From Tautonia rosea (GTDB lineage: Bacteria > Planctomycetota > Planctomycetia > Isosphaerales > Isosphaeraceae), in the NCBI RefSeq assembly GCF_012958305.1, contig NZ_JABBYO010000009.1, positions 62,001-126,000 on the forward strand: 64,000 bases of DNA. The letters run 5' to 3'. A model generated the notes under the pieces. It was given only the letters and a program-made list of their open reading frames with translations. It was not told the DNA's origin and searched no databases. Shown piece after piece: positions 49,092-57,991 of the stretch (position 1 is the first letter of the stretch; each line of letters opens with the position of its first letter). The position numbers were made by a program, and so were the translations under genes.

Positions 49092-50654
49092 GTGACCGCG
49101 ATTCCCGCGAATGCAACATCGCCTGCTGTGGCCGCCTCGGCACCGGCCGCCGCTCCCTTGGCCGCGAGCGAGGATCGGCTCGCGGTGCGCGACAGCCTGA
49201 TCGTGACGATTGGCGGTCAACTGGAGCGAGCGGTCGGAACACTGACGGCGTTGGTGATGAAGTGGGGCCTCGCGCCGGAACAGCACGGGGTGTATTCGGG
49301 GCTTCGGCTCACACTCGACCACGCCAACCGGGCGAGCCTGGGGATCGGCCGGGGGGCCGTGCAGGAAATCCCGATCCTTCGCGCCGCAGGCAACGAGGAC
49401 GAGGCAAAGCGGGTGGCCGACGTGGCCTTTGCCGCCTGCTCCATCGGGGCCTTGATCTACGCGGTGGGATTGCTCGCCTTCGCCTGGTGGCGCTGGCCAA
49501 GCGGCGGTAGTGCCGACCCGATCGACCTGGCCTGGAGCGGCGGCCTGGTGGCGGTGGCGGTCCTGGTCTTGATGAAGCGGTATCAGGACTTCTTGATTGC
49601 CTTGCATCGGGCGCACCGACGGTTCACTCTGGTCACAGAGCTGGCAATCATCGACGCGGCGGTGTTTGCCGCTTTGGTGGCGGTGGGTCTCTGGGTGGCG
49701 GGCCTGTGGGGTTTACTGGCAGCGGTCGGACTGCTCTGCCTGTTCAACGTGGCCTATTTGCACGTCAGGCACCCGATGCGGCTTGGGTGGGCCTGGGATG
49801 GTCCGATTGTCTGGCGACTGTTGCGCACGGGATTACCGATCCTGGTGAACTCGGCGGCGTTTGCAGGGTTGTTGAGCTTGGATCGGGTTCTGATCCTCTC
49901 GATCGCCCCGAACGGAACCGAAGCGGCGGGCTACTACGCGATCGCCCTGATGGGGACCGGCTGGACGATGGATCTGGCCGGTCGGATCGCCTCCGTGATG
50001 TACACCTATTTCCAGACGACGATCGGCCGGACTCAGGATGTCGTGGCCGTGGCAAAACAGGCGGCTCGCGTGGTTGAGGCAATGGTTCCACCGCTGGCGG
50101 CGGGTAGCGCGGTGGCGTATGTGGTCGCGCCGACGTTCCTGGGACTGCTTATTCCTCGATATGCTCCCGGTCTGGACGCCTTGCGGCCCTTGCTGCCGGG
50201 GACGTTGTTGCTCGGTCTGGCGTTGCCGTGCCGCGAGGCGATGATCGCGGTCGATCGGCCGTATCGCCTGGCGATCGTCACGCTGCCGGGCCTGGCGTTA
50301 GCAGCGCTGGTGGGGGCGTTGGGAGCCTCGGGGTCGGGAATCGTCGGGGTGGCCTGGGGAATGACGCTCGGCTACGCGGCGGTGTACCTACTGACCTCGC
50401 TGGCGAGTCTCGGCGGCGGGTTGGGAACACGGGGGTGGCTGACTCATCAATCACGGGTCATGCGATCGGTTGGCTGGTACGGGGCTGGGGCCGTGCTGGC
50501 GGCTCACGTACCGATCGACGGGCCGGCGTGGCAGGTGTTTCCCCTTCGGATCGTCATCCTCGCAGCCTGGGGGCTGCCGACGTTGGTGCTGTGGGGCCGA
50601 GCCCACGGATGGGGAGGTCTCGCGGACCGATTCCGAAGAAAACACGCGAGTTGA
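49092..50654 (+). CDS. Polysaccharide flippase-like protein (MOP superfamily)
   Basis: An inner-membrane protein of 520 residues with about 12-14 hydrophobic helices, of the Wzx/MATE-like MOP superfamily. Typical parts are the early polar helix ERAVGTLTALVMKWGLAPEQHGVYSG and the central RTGLPILVNSAAFAGLLSLDRVLIL. It would flip lipid-linked oligosaccharides to the outer face. The start is GTG at 49092; the first 25 residues are Ala/Pro-rich and the exact start is uncertain. It precedes the GT-C gene by 42 bp. Confidence 0.85.
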   Translation: MTAIPANATSPAVAASAPAAAPLAASEDRLAVRDSLIVTIGGQLERAVGTLTALVMKWGLAPEQHGVYSGLRLTLDHANRASLGIGRGAVQEIPILRAAGNEDEAKRVADVAFAACSIGALIYAVGLLAFAWWRWPSGGSADPIDLAWSGGLVAVAVLVLMKRYQDFLIALHRAHRRFTLVTELAIIDAAVFAALVAVGLWVAGLWGLLAAVGLLCLFNVAYLHVRHPMRLGWAWDGPIVWRLLRTGLPILVNSAAFAGLLSLDRVLILSIAPNGTEAAGYYAIALMGTGWTMDLAGRIASVMYTYFQTTIGRTQDVVAVAKQAARVVEAMVPPLAAGSAVAYVVAPTFLGLLIPRYAPGLDALRPLLPGTLLLGLALPCREAMIAVDRPYRLAIVTLPGLALAALVGALGASGSGIVGVAWGMTLGYAAVYLLTSLASLGGGLGTRGWLTHQSRVMRSVGWYGAGAVLAAHVPIDGPAWQVFPLRIVILAAWGLPTLVLWGRAHGWGGLADRFRRKHAS

Positions 50655-50696
50655 TTTGCTGGTTCGTCATCACGAGAGACCACACGGAGCGCACGG

Positions 50697-52583
50697 ATGC
50701 TCGACCTGGGATTTGTCGTTCTGTTGATGCTCTGGTCGGCAATCGTCGGCCTGGCGCTGTTGCGCCGGTTCGGGCCGGTGCCGGAATCTCGCTCCGAAGC
50801 GATCGGTCTGGCCGTGCCGCTCGGCCTGGGATTGCTGGCGATGGCGGCGCTGGGGTTGGGGCAAGTGGGATGGCTCGGGCGCCCGGGATTGATCGGCGTC
50901 CTACTCGTGGGCCTGCTACTGGGACTTCGGCCGAGGGTCTGGGAGAGCCTGCGATCGGGCCTGGGTTGTCCGAGGCTCGTCCGCACCGAGGCTGGGAGGA
51001 TCGATCCGGTCGGGGTGGTGTTTGATTTGGCAATGGGGTTGATCCTGCTCGGATCGCTCCTGACGGCTCTGATTCCGCCGACCGATGGCGATGCCCTCTG
51101 CTATCATCTTCAAGTGCCCAAGCTTTTTCTCTGGAGCGGCTCGGTTTTCTATGAGCCGGACCTGCACGAGACGGTCTATCCGCTGGTGACGGAGATGCTC
51201 TATGCCGTCGGCCTCGTGTTTCGGGGGCCGGTGGCGTGCCGGTTGATTCAGTGGGCGTTCGGGGTGTTCTTCGCCTGGAACGTAGCGAGCCTGGCGAGGC
51301 CCTTTTTGGGGGACCGAGCGCGTTGGGCGGCGACGATCGCCCTGGGCGTGCCGGCGGTATCGAACGGAATGGGAGCCCCGTTGAACGATGTTGCCCTCGC
51401 AACGATGGCGACGGCGGCGCTGGTGGCGTGGACCCGTTGGCTTGACCGGCCATCGGGAGCGGGGGCGGCGCTGATCGGGGTGCTGATCGGTCTGGCGATG
51501 GGCGTGAAGTATCCGGCCTTGGTCTGGGGAGGGGTGATCGGGCTCGGGATGTTGCTTTCGACCCGTCCGGGGCGATTGCCCTGGCGCACGGTGCTTCGTC
51601 ATGCGGCGGTGTGCGGAGGGGTTGCCCTTCTCATCGGCGGCTCGTGGTATCTGAGAGCGTACCTCCATACGGGAAACCCGGTGCATCCGTTTTTCCGGGA
51701 GACGTTCGGATCGGGGTTCGACGTGGTGCTCTCGGACGACAAGCGGCCGATGGAGCCGACGGCGTGGAACCTCGTGACGGCGATCGTGCCGATGACGCTC
51801 GACCCGAACCGTTTTGATAGCTTTGCCCATCAGTTCGGACCGGCATTCCTGCTGTTCCTCCCCGCCATCCTGATCTGGAGGCCACCGATCCGTTTGATGA
51901 CGCTGGTCCTGGTCGCGTATGCGTTTCTCCTGATCTGCCTGTCACAGCGGCAGAGCATGCGGTTCGTCTTGCCAGGCGTTGGACCGATGGCGGTGGCGGT
52001 CGCGTGGTTGGTGGCGGACTGGAGCAGGCGACGCGGGATCGCGCCAAAGCTCTTGATGGCGAGCGTGGTGGTGATGCTCGCGTTCGAGGCGACGATTGCC
52101 CTGTCTCGCCCGCGGCATGGGCTCGCCGTTGCGTTGGGAATCGAATCGGCCGAGGAGTTCCTGGCCCGCCGCGAGCCGACGTATCGGGTCGGGCAATGGA
52201 TCGACGATCGCTTGCCGGAATCGGCCCGGATTGTCGGGCAGGATCACCGAGGCTTTTATCTGCCTCGGCCGTATGCGATGGAGAAAGCACATCGCAGACG
52301 GACAGGGCTCGGCACTCGGGGAGAGACACCGGAGCAGATTCTCGCACATTTTTCCGAAGAGGGGTTCACGCACGTTCTGGTCTGTCCGCCGGAGCCGCTG
52401 GATGCGATCGAATTTGATCCGGATCTCAACACGTTGCTGGGATCGTGGATCAACGATCAGGTGCCGCTTTATGCCGAGTCGATCACCGATCCGGACGGCG
52501 TGACCCGGCATTATGCCCTGTACCGGTTGCCCGATCCGACGAATCTGGCACGCACCCAGGCGGCGGGAGAGGAACGCCGATGA
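50697..52583 (+). CDS. GT-C fold glycosyltransferase-like membrane protein
   Basis: A 628-residue integral membrane protein with about 11-12 helices, resembling the GT-C enzymes of the GT39/ArnT/PMT type, which use lipid-linked sugars. The first large external loop has TALIPPTDGDALCYHLQVPK, with the acidic pair expected for the active site, and ETVYPLVTEM follows. After the membrane part comes a soluble C-terminal domain of about 150 residues (RVGQWIDDRLPESARIVG, then THVLVCPPEPLDAIEFD). The start at 50697 has CGGAG upstream. It overlaps the next gene by 4 bp (ATGA), so the two are translationally coupled. Confidence 0.8.
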   Translation: MLDLGFVVLLMLWSAIVGLALLRRFGPVPESRSEAIGLAVPLGLGLLAMAALGLGQVGWLGRPGLIGVLLVGLLLGLRPRVWESLRSGLGCPRLVRTEAGRIDPVGVVFDLAMGLILLGSLLTALIPPTDGDALCYHLQVPKLFLWSGSVFYEPDLHETVYPLVTEMLYAVGLVFRGPVACRLIQWAFGVFFAWNVASLARPFLGDRARWAATIALGVPAVSNGMGAPLNDVALATMATAALVAWTRWLDRPSGAGAALIGVLIGLAMGVKYPALVWGGVIGLGMLLSTRPGRLPWRTVLRHAAVCGGVALLIGGSWYLRAYLHTGNPVHPFFRETFGSGFDVVLSDDKRPMEPTAWNLVTAIVPMTLDPNRFDSFAHQFGPAFLLFLPAILIWRPPIRLMTLVLVAYAFLLICLSQRQSMRFVLPGVGPMAVAVAWLVADWSRRRGIAPKLLMASVVVMLAFEATIALSRPRHGLAVALGIESAEEFLARREPTYRVGQWIDDRLPESARIVGQDHRGFYLPRPYAMEKAHRRRTGLGTRGETPEQILAHFSEEGFTHVLVCPPEPLDAIEFDPDLNTLLGSWINDQVPLYAESITDPDGVTRHYALYRLPDPTNLARTQAAGEERR

Positions 52584-53500
52584 CCTGTTCACCCCCAAGT
52601 TTGGCCGAGCTACGAGACCGGGAACTGCAAGGGCAGGACGCTCAGATCGGCAACATCCTGGCCCGCCGATTCGCCCGGCCAACGGCGATTTACGGGACCT
52701 GGCTGGCGGTTCGGCTGGGGCTCTCGGCGCATCATGTCACGGTGGCATCGCTGCTGGCAGCACTGGCGGGGGCGGTGGGTCTGGCATGGGGAACTCTTCT
52801 CGGGTTCCTTGCCGGGGCGGTGCTGGGGTTGCTCGCCTTCTGGCTGGATCGGGTTGATGGGCAGGTGGCACGTTGGCGAGGGTCGGCGGGGATCAATGGC
52901 GTTTATCTGGATTACATGATGCATCATGCGGCCACGATGGCGCAGGGGTTCGCCCTGGGTTTCGGGCTGGCCGCGAGGACGGGAACACTGGGTTGGGCGG
53001 CGGCGGGAGCCCTGGTGTCGGCGGGATGGATGTTCTTGAGCCTTCAAAACGATTGCCGATACAAAGCGTTCTTTCAACCGTTGAAACGATCGTCGGGTGC
53101 CTTCCGTGTGATAGGAGGCGCGGGAGGTCGGCCCTCCCCCCCTGCTCCGTGGCCAAGGCGAGGGATCGGGATGCTCACCTGGCCAGCGTACAAAATCTGC
53201 GAGCCGCACGTCGTGCTGATCACCCTGCTGGGGTTGGCAATCGTTGCGGGAGTCGAGCCGATCGTCTGGGAATGGGGCTGGAAAGCGTATGTCGGTGGGA
53301 TGGCTGTGCTGGCTCCGGTGCTGGCGACGGCTCGCGTTGCGCGAGCCGTGCGCAAGGGAGCAGTCGAGGAGGAGTTCGCCCGCTGGTTCCGTGCCGAGCG
53401 AGTTGAATCTCATCGGGGTGACGTGATCGGGAGACCTCACCTGACGGGTCATGGCCGCTCGGCTACGATGGAGGATCGCGTGAACTCCGAGCACGGTTGA
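52580..53500 (+). CDS. CDP-alcohol phosphatidyltransferase family protein with changed motif
   Basis: A 306-residue polytopic membrane protein. The family motif D-x-x-D-G-x-x-A-R-x8-G-x3-D-x3-D is recognisable: Asp90, Asp93, Gly94, Ala97-Arg98, Gly107 and Asp111. The last position is His115 instead of Asp, the residue that normally acts as catalytic base. Several membrane helices surround it. The enzyme family joins an alcohol or sugar alcohol phosphate to a CDP-activated lipid head. The start ATG at 52580 overlaps the GT-C stop. This places it in an envelope glycolipid context, but the altered base leaves the reaction open. Confidence 0.82.
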   Translation: MTCSPPSLAELRDRELQGQDAQIGNILARRFARPTAIYGTWLAVRLGLSAHHVTVASLLAALAGAVGLAWGTLLGFLAGAVLGLLAFWLDRVDGQVARWRGSAGINGVYLDYMMHHAATMAQGFALGFGLAARTGTLGWAAAGALVSAGWMFLSLQNDCRYKAFFQPLKRSSGAFRVIGGAGGRPSPPAPWPRRGIGMLTWPAYKICEPHVVLITLLGLAIVAGVEPIVWEWGWKAYVGGMAVLAPVLATARVARAVRKGAVEEEFARWFRAERVESHRGDVIGRPHLTGHGRSATMEDRVNSEHG

Positions 53501-53533
53501 TCACCGAAGCCTCTCTCCGTCGGAGCCGAACCG

Positions 53534-54631
53534 ATGAGCCAGACCCCGTTGTTACTCCCTGATGCTCACCTGCCTCGAATGCCCAGGCGAAGGGACTGGG
53601 GGATCGGAGTCGTGGGTGCAGGGTTTATCGTGAAGGATTGTCACCTGGTCGCCTATGCCGATGCCGGATTCCCGGTTGTCGGGATCACCTCGCGGACCCG
53701 ATCGACGGCCGAGGAGGTCGCGCGTTTGCGGGGGGTTCCTCGGGTCTTCGATTCGGTCGAGGAGATGCTGGACGGGGCGGAGGTCGGCATCGTCGATCTG
53801 GCCGTGCCGCCGCAGAATCAACCGGAGATGATCCGACGCGTGGTTGCGCATCCAAAGAAGCCGAAGGGGATTCTCGCGCAAAAACCGCTGGCCATGACGA
53901 TCGAGGAGGCAAGGGACCTGGTGCAGCGTTGCGAAGCGGCGGGGGTCGTGCTGCAGGTCAATCAGAACATGCGGTACGATCACTCGGTCCGAGCGTTGAA
54001 GGCGTTGATCGAGGGCGGGGCACTGGGCGATCCGGTGCTGGCAACGATCGACATGAGGGCGATTCCCCACTGGATGCCCTGGGCCGAGGGGCTGAGGTCG
54101 CTCTCAACCTTTATCATGAGCATTCACCACCTGGACACGATGCGCTACTGGCTCGGCAATCCGAACCGGGTGCTGGCCAGCACGAGGCCCGATCCGAGGA
54201 CATCATTTCCGCACTCGGACGGGATCAACCTCTACATCCTCGAATACGACAACGGTGCACGAGGGTGCGGCTGGGACGACGTCTGGACCGGCCCGGCTCG
54301 GGAAGGGGGCGGAGCCGAGATTGGAATTCGATGGCGATTCGAGGGGACGAACGGCACTGCGATCGGTACGATCGGATGGCCGGGATGGCCGGACCGGGTG
54401 CCGAGCACGATCGCCTATTCCACGGTGGACGACGGTCAGTGGCATCGGCCGACCTGGCCCGAGGCCTGGTTCCCCGACGCCTTCGCCGGGCCGATGGCGG
54501 GTCTGATGATCGCCCTGGAATCGGGAACGGAGCCCGACATCTCGGGCCGCGACAACCTGGGAACAATTGCGCTGTGCGAGGCAGTGCTCACTGCCTCCGC
54601 AGAGCACCGAGTGGTCGCTCCGGCCGTGTGA
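53534..54631 (+). CDS. Gfo/Idh/MocA family oxidoreductase
   Basis: An NAD(P)-dependent dehydrogenase of 365 residues, acting on a sugar or cyclitol. The N-terminal Rossmann motif is GIGVVGAGFIVKDCHLVAY. The family EKP-type catalytic motif appears as LAQKPLAMTIEEA, with Gln in place of Glu. The substrate-binding alpha/beta domain includes HHLDTMRYWLG, with the family His. The start at 53534 has GGAGCCG upstream. It is followed by a ROK sugar kinase gene after 41 bp, so the two may act in one sugar pathway. The substrate is unknown. Confidence 0.92.
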   Translation: MSQTPLLLPDAHLPRMPRRRDWGIGVVGAGFIVKDCHLVAYADAGFPVVGITSRTRSTAEEVARLRGVPRVFDSVEEMLDGAEVGIVDLAVPPQNQPEMIRRVVAHPKKPKGILAQKPLAMTIEEARDLVQRCEAAGVVLQVNQNMRYDHSVRALKALIEGGALGDPVLATIDMRAIPHWMPWAEGLRSLSTFIMSIHHLDTMRYWLGNPNRVLASTRPDPRTSFPHSDGINLYILEYDNGARGCGWDDVWTGPAREGGGAEIGIRWRFEGTNGTAIGTIGWPGWPDRVPSTIAYSTVDDGQWHRPTWPEAWFPDAFAGPMAGLMIALESGTEPDISGRDNLGTIALCEAVLTASAEHRVVAPAV

Positions 54632-54672
54632 AACGCTCCTGTTCCCATCAAAACATCTGAGCAACTGAAGCG

Positions 54673-55710
54673 ATGAGTGCAACGCGATCGGTGTATATCG
54701 GAACGGACAGTGGTGCGACGACCTCGAAAGTGGGGGCGGTCTGGGATGATGGGTCGATCGTCTCGACCCGGCTCTTGCAGCAGGCGACCCAGTCACACGC
54801 GGGGCCGGAAGCCGTGGTGCGCGGCTGGGTCGAGGCCATTGGATCGTTTCTGGAGCAACACGGGATTGCCTGGGATCAGGTCCAGGGGGTCGGGCTGGCG
54901 ATTCCAGGGCCGTTTCGGAGCTATGGGGTGCTCGATCGGTCGGCGAACCTGCACGAGAGCTTTGTCGGGTTCGATATTCGATCGGCATACATGGCGGCCC
55001 TGGAGACCCGGACAGGCCGGCCGATTCCGGTGGTCGTGGGGAACGACGGCGATTTGGGAGGTGTCGGCGAGGCACAGCGGGTGCGGGGATCGGGAACGGG
55101 GAGCGTAGTGATGCTCGCCGCCGGATCCGGCCTCGGAGCGGCCTATGTTGATGGGAGGGGATTGCCGCTCAACGGCGATTCGCTGGCAGGCATGGAGGCC
55201 GGGCACATGCCGGCGCCGTTGCAGATGCTCGGGGTGCCGGCCTATCCGTGCGGCTGTGGACGCGATTGGGGGTGCGTGGAGGTTTACACCACCCTCTCCG
55301 GGTTGCCTCACCTCCTCGGGGCGAAGCTGCCCGAGTATCCCGATCATGAGCTGGCCCGGTCGGATCGCCCAATGAAGGAGCGGGTGCTTGCGCTGCGCGA
55401 CCTAGCTCAGCACGGAGATGAGCTGGCCCTCTCACTTTTTGATTTCCAGGCGAAGGCGATGGGCCTGCATGTGGCGAACCTGACGATCGCGCTGGACCCG
55501 TCGTTCGTGGTGATCGGCGGGGGATTGATGGATCCGGAGGCGACGACTACCGAATTCCGGGAACGATATCTCGGGATCGTCCGGAAGACGGCGGAGCCCT
55601 ACCTGTTCCCAAGCCAGCGGGAGCGGATGCAGATTGTTCCGGCGACCCTCGGCGACCTGTCGCAAGCTATCGGCGCGGCCCTGGTGGCGTTGTATCAAGG
55701 CCGGGTCTGA
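54673..55710 (+). CDS. ROK family sugar kinase or regulator
   Basis: A 345-residue ROK protein. The N-terminal phosphate-binding motif is GTDSGATTSKVGAVWDD. The catalytic Asp region is VVGNDGDLGGVGEAQR. A phosphate-2 loop is in LAAGSGLGAAYVDG. The zinc-binding motif of ROK proteins appears as CGCGRDWGCVE. There is no N-terminal winged-helix DNA-binding domain, so it is a kinase rather than a repressor. It follows the Gfo/Idh gene. Glucose or another hexose is the likely substrate, but this is not proven. Confidence 0.9.
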   Translation: MSATRSVYIGTDSGATTSKVGAVWDDGSIVSTRLLQQATQSHAGPEAVVRGWVEAIGSFLEQHGIAWDQVQGVGLAIPGPFRSYGVLDRSANLHESFVGFDIRSAYMAALETRTGRPIPVVVGNDGDLGGVGEAQRVRGSGTGSVVMLAAGSGLGAAYVDGRGLPLNGDSLAGMEAGHMPAPLQMLGVPAYPCGCGRDWGCVEVYTTLSGLPHLLGAKLPEYPDHELARSDRPMKERVLALRDLAQHGDELALSLFDFQAKAMGLHVANLTIALDPSFVVIGGGLMDPEATTTEFRERYLGIVRKTAEPYLFPSQRERMQIVPATLGDLSQAIGAALVALYQGRV

Positions 55711-55934
55711 TCTGCCAATCAATGCGATAGGACGCGGGAAAGGCCAGGGAAATCATGAGCTTTCACTGATCGAAGAGGGCAATTGGTGCGGGCAAGGGTT
55801 CGGCCGACCTTGCCGCATGGAGGGGTGTCGGCTTACCATGCAGTATTGACCCACCGCAAGACGCACTCCCCGCTTGGGAAGCCCGGACGTGATGGTCTGG
55901 GCCGGCCCGATCTCCTGGCACGGCATGGAGCCCG

Positions 55935-57755
55935 ATGCAGCAGTACAACCCCGCCAACCCTTTGATCGTGCAGGGCGACCGGACGGTCCTGCTTGAGGTT
56001 GATAACCCGCTCTATCCGGAGGCCCGCGACGCGCTGGCCCCCTTTGCCGAGCTGGAACGAAGCCCCGAGCACATCCACACCTACCGGCTTACCCCGCTTT
56101 CGCTCTGGAACGCGGCGGCCGCGGGGATGACGGCCGACGAGATGGTCGAGGTGCTGGCCCGCTTCACCAAGTTCCCGCTTCCGCCGAGCCTTGGGGCCGA
56201 CCTGGCCGAGCTGGTCGATCGCTACGGGCGGGTCCGCCTGGAACGGGTCGAGGGGGAGCTGCGCCTGATCTCGTCCGATCGGCCCTTGCTGGAGGAGCTG
56301 GCCCGCCGCAAAGGCTTGCGAGATCTCCTCTTTCATCGACTCGACGAAACGACATTCGCCGTCGATGACGCGCACCGTGGGGTGCTCAAGCAGCAGCTCA
56401 TTGCCGCTGGGTATCCGGCGGAGGACCTGGCGGGATACTCCCCCGGCACTCCGCTGGAGGTCGAGATGCGCGAGGGGACGGCGGCTTCGGGTCGACCGTT
56501 TCAGGTCCGGGATTATCAGCGTCAATCGGTCGATGCCTTTTATGCCGGGGGAGACGCCCGAGGGGGCTCAGGGGTCATCGTCCTACCCTGTGGAGCGGGG
56601 AAAACGGTGGTCGGCATCGCCGCAATGGCCCGCTTGAAGACGCAAACGCTCGTCTTGACGACCAGCACGACGGCCGTGGAGCAGTGGCGCCGCGAGATTC
56701 TCGACAAGACCGATCTGACCGAGGATCAGGTGGCGACCTACACGGGAGACTCGAAGGCGATCGCTCCTGTCACCCTGGCGACCTATCAGATCGTCACCTA
56801 TCGGCCGAGCAAGACCGGCCCCTTCCCGCACTTCAAGCTCTTTGCCGAGCGAGACTGGGGGCTGATCGTCTACGACGAGGTGCACCTTTTGCCGGCCCCT
56901 GTGTTCCGGGTTACGGCCGATATTCAGGCCCGTCGACGCCTTGGCCTGACCGCAACACTTGTCCGCGAGGACGGCCGCGAGGAAGACGTGTTCAGCCTCA
57001 TCGGCCCGAAGAAGTTTGACGTACCCTGGCGGATCCTGGAGCAAAAAGGCTGGATCGCCGAGGCCCGCTGCATCGAGGTCCGCGCCGGCCTGCCCGACCC
57101 GAACCGCATGGAATACGCCATCGCCGAATGGCGCGATAAGTTTCGGCTGGCGAGTGAGAATCCGCTCAAAGATGAACTGGTCGCGGAACTCCTCACACGG
57201 CACGACGGCCCCGAGGATCGCGTTTTGATCATCGGCCAGTACATCAAGCAACTCCGACAGCTTTCCGAACGGTTCGACATTCCGGTCATCACCGGGCAAA
57301 CGTCAAACGGAGTCCGCGAAGACCTGTACGGCAAGTTCCGCCGGGGAGAGCTGCGGCGCTTGATTCTCTCAAAGGTCGGTAACTTCGCCATCGACCTGCC
57401 TGACGCAAATGTGATGATCCAGATCTCCGGCACGTTCGGCAGCCGACAGGAAGAAGCCCAGCGGCTGGGGCGCATCCTTCGGCCCAAGGGGAGCGAGGAG
57501 CCGGCTCACTTCTATTCGATCGTCTCACGAGACACCCGGGAGATGGAGTTCGCCCACCACCGCCAACTGTTCCTGACCGAGCAGGGGTACGCTTACGAGA
57601 TCGTCGACGCCTCCGAACTGCTCGACGGCCTTGATCTCAGTGCCTATTCCACCTCCGTCATGGGGCAGGACGATGAACCGGAGCGTACCCAGGATGAGGT
57701 GGAAGAATCGCTCCCGACTGACCGCTCTCATCACGCCGGAGCGAGAAACGAGTGA
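55935..57755 (+). CDS. XPB/Ssl2-type DNA helicase
   Basis: A 606-residue superfamily 2 helicase, the bacterial XPB type. The N-terminal ~165 residues are a Helicase_C_3-like domain (residues 8-107) plus a ~55-residue module (about 108-166). The helicase core has a Q-motif-like RDYQRQSV, Walker A PCGAGKT (219-224), DEVH (314-317), LTAT (338-341), the XPB-specific RED motif (344-346) and motif VI QRLGRILRPK (about 509-518). The C-terminal 30 residues are acidic and disordered. It is the first gene of a tight three-gene operon; the next start is 7 bp after its stop. The ATG at 55935 has GGAG upstream. A DNA-repair or transcription-linked role is inferred from XPB. Confidence 0.95.
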   Translation: MQQYNPANPLIVQGDRTVLLEVDNPLYPEARDALAPFAELERSPEHIHTYRLTPLSLWNAAAAGMTADEMVEVLARFTKFPLPPSLGADLAELVDRYGRVRLERVEGELRLISSDRPLLEELARRKGLRDLLFHRLDETTFAVDDAHRGVLKQQLIAAGYPAEDLAGYSPGTPLEVEMREGTAASGRPFQVRDYQRQSVDAFYAGGDARGGSGVIVLPCGAGKTVVGIAAMARLKTQTLVLTTSTTAVEQWRREILDKTDLTEDQVATYTGDSKAIAPVTLATYQIVTYRPSKTGPFPHFKLFAERDWGLIVYDEVHLLPAPVFRVTADIQARRRLGLTATLVREDGREEDVFSLIGPKKFDVPWRILEQKGWIAEARCIEVRAGLPDPNRMEYAIAEWRDKFRLASENPLKDELVAELLTRHDGPEDRVLIIGQYIKQLRQLSERFDIPVITGQTSNGVREDLYGKFRRGELRRLILSKVGNFAIDLPDANVMIQISGTFGSRQEEAQRLGRILRPKGSEEPAHFYSIVSRDTREMEFAHHRQLFLTEQGYAYEIVDASELLDGLDLSAYSTSVMGQDDEPERTQDEVEESLPTDRSHHAGARNE

Positions 57756-57762
57756 GTGACTG

Positions 57763-57990
57763 ATGCCCCCCTCATCGACTGCCCGAACGCCGATCAAGCT
57801 GCATCGCAACGTCGCTCTGATCCGGACCGAGGACCCGCTCGTGGTCGAGGAATTGATGGCTCGCAAGCCCCTGGCTCGCCTGATCGCCGGGAGGCTTTCG
57901 GAAACCGTCCTCCTGGTCCGACCGGAAGACGAGGCGACTCTGCTGGAGGAACTGAGGCGCATGGGCCATGCCCCTCGCGTTGTGCGTTGA
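57763..57990 (+). CDS. Stand-alone XPB-partner module protein
   Basis: A 75-residue protein encoded between the XPB helicase and its Helicase_C_3 partner. From about residue 17 to 72 it lines up, with at most one gap, with residues 108-166 of the helicase and with the last ~55 residues of the 738-residue partner. Shared positions include L-I at the start, P-L and E-E-L, a Leu-Arg-Leu pattern, R-L-x-E-T, D/E, and a late L..L....G. The first 15 residues are basic and disordered. It is probably an interaction or regulatory module. It starts 7 bp after the helicase stop and ends 1 bp before the next ATG. The homology is by eye and needs a profile search. Confidence 0.7.
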   Translation: MPPSSTARTPIKLHRNVALIRTEDPLVVEELMARKPLARLIAGRLSETVLLVRPEDEATLLEELRRMGHAPRVVR

Positions 57991-57991
57991 G

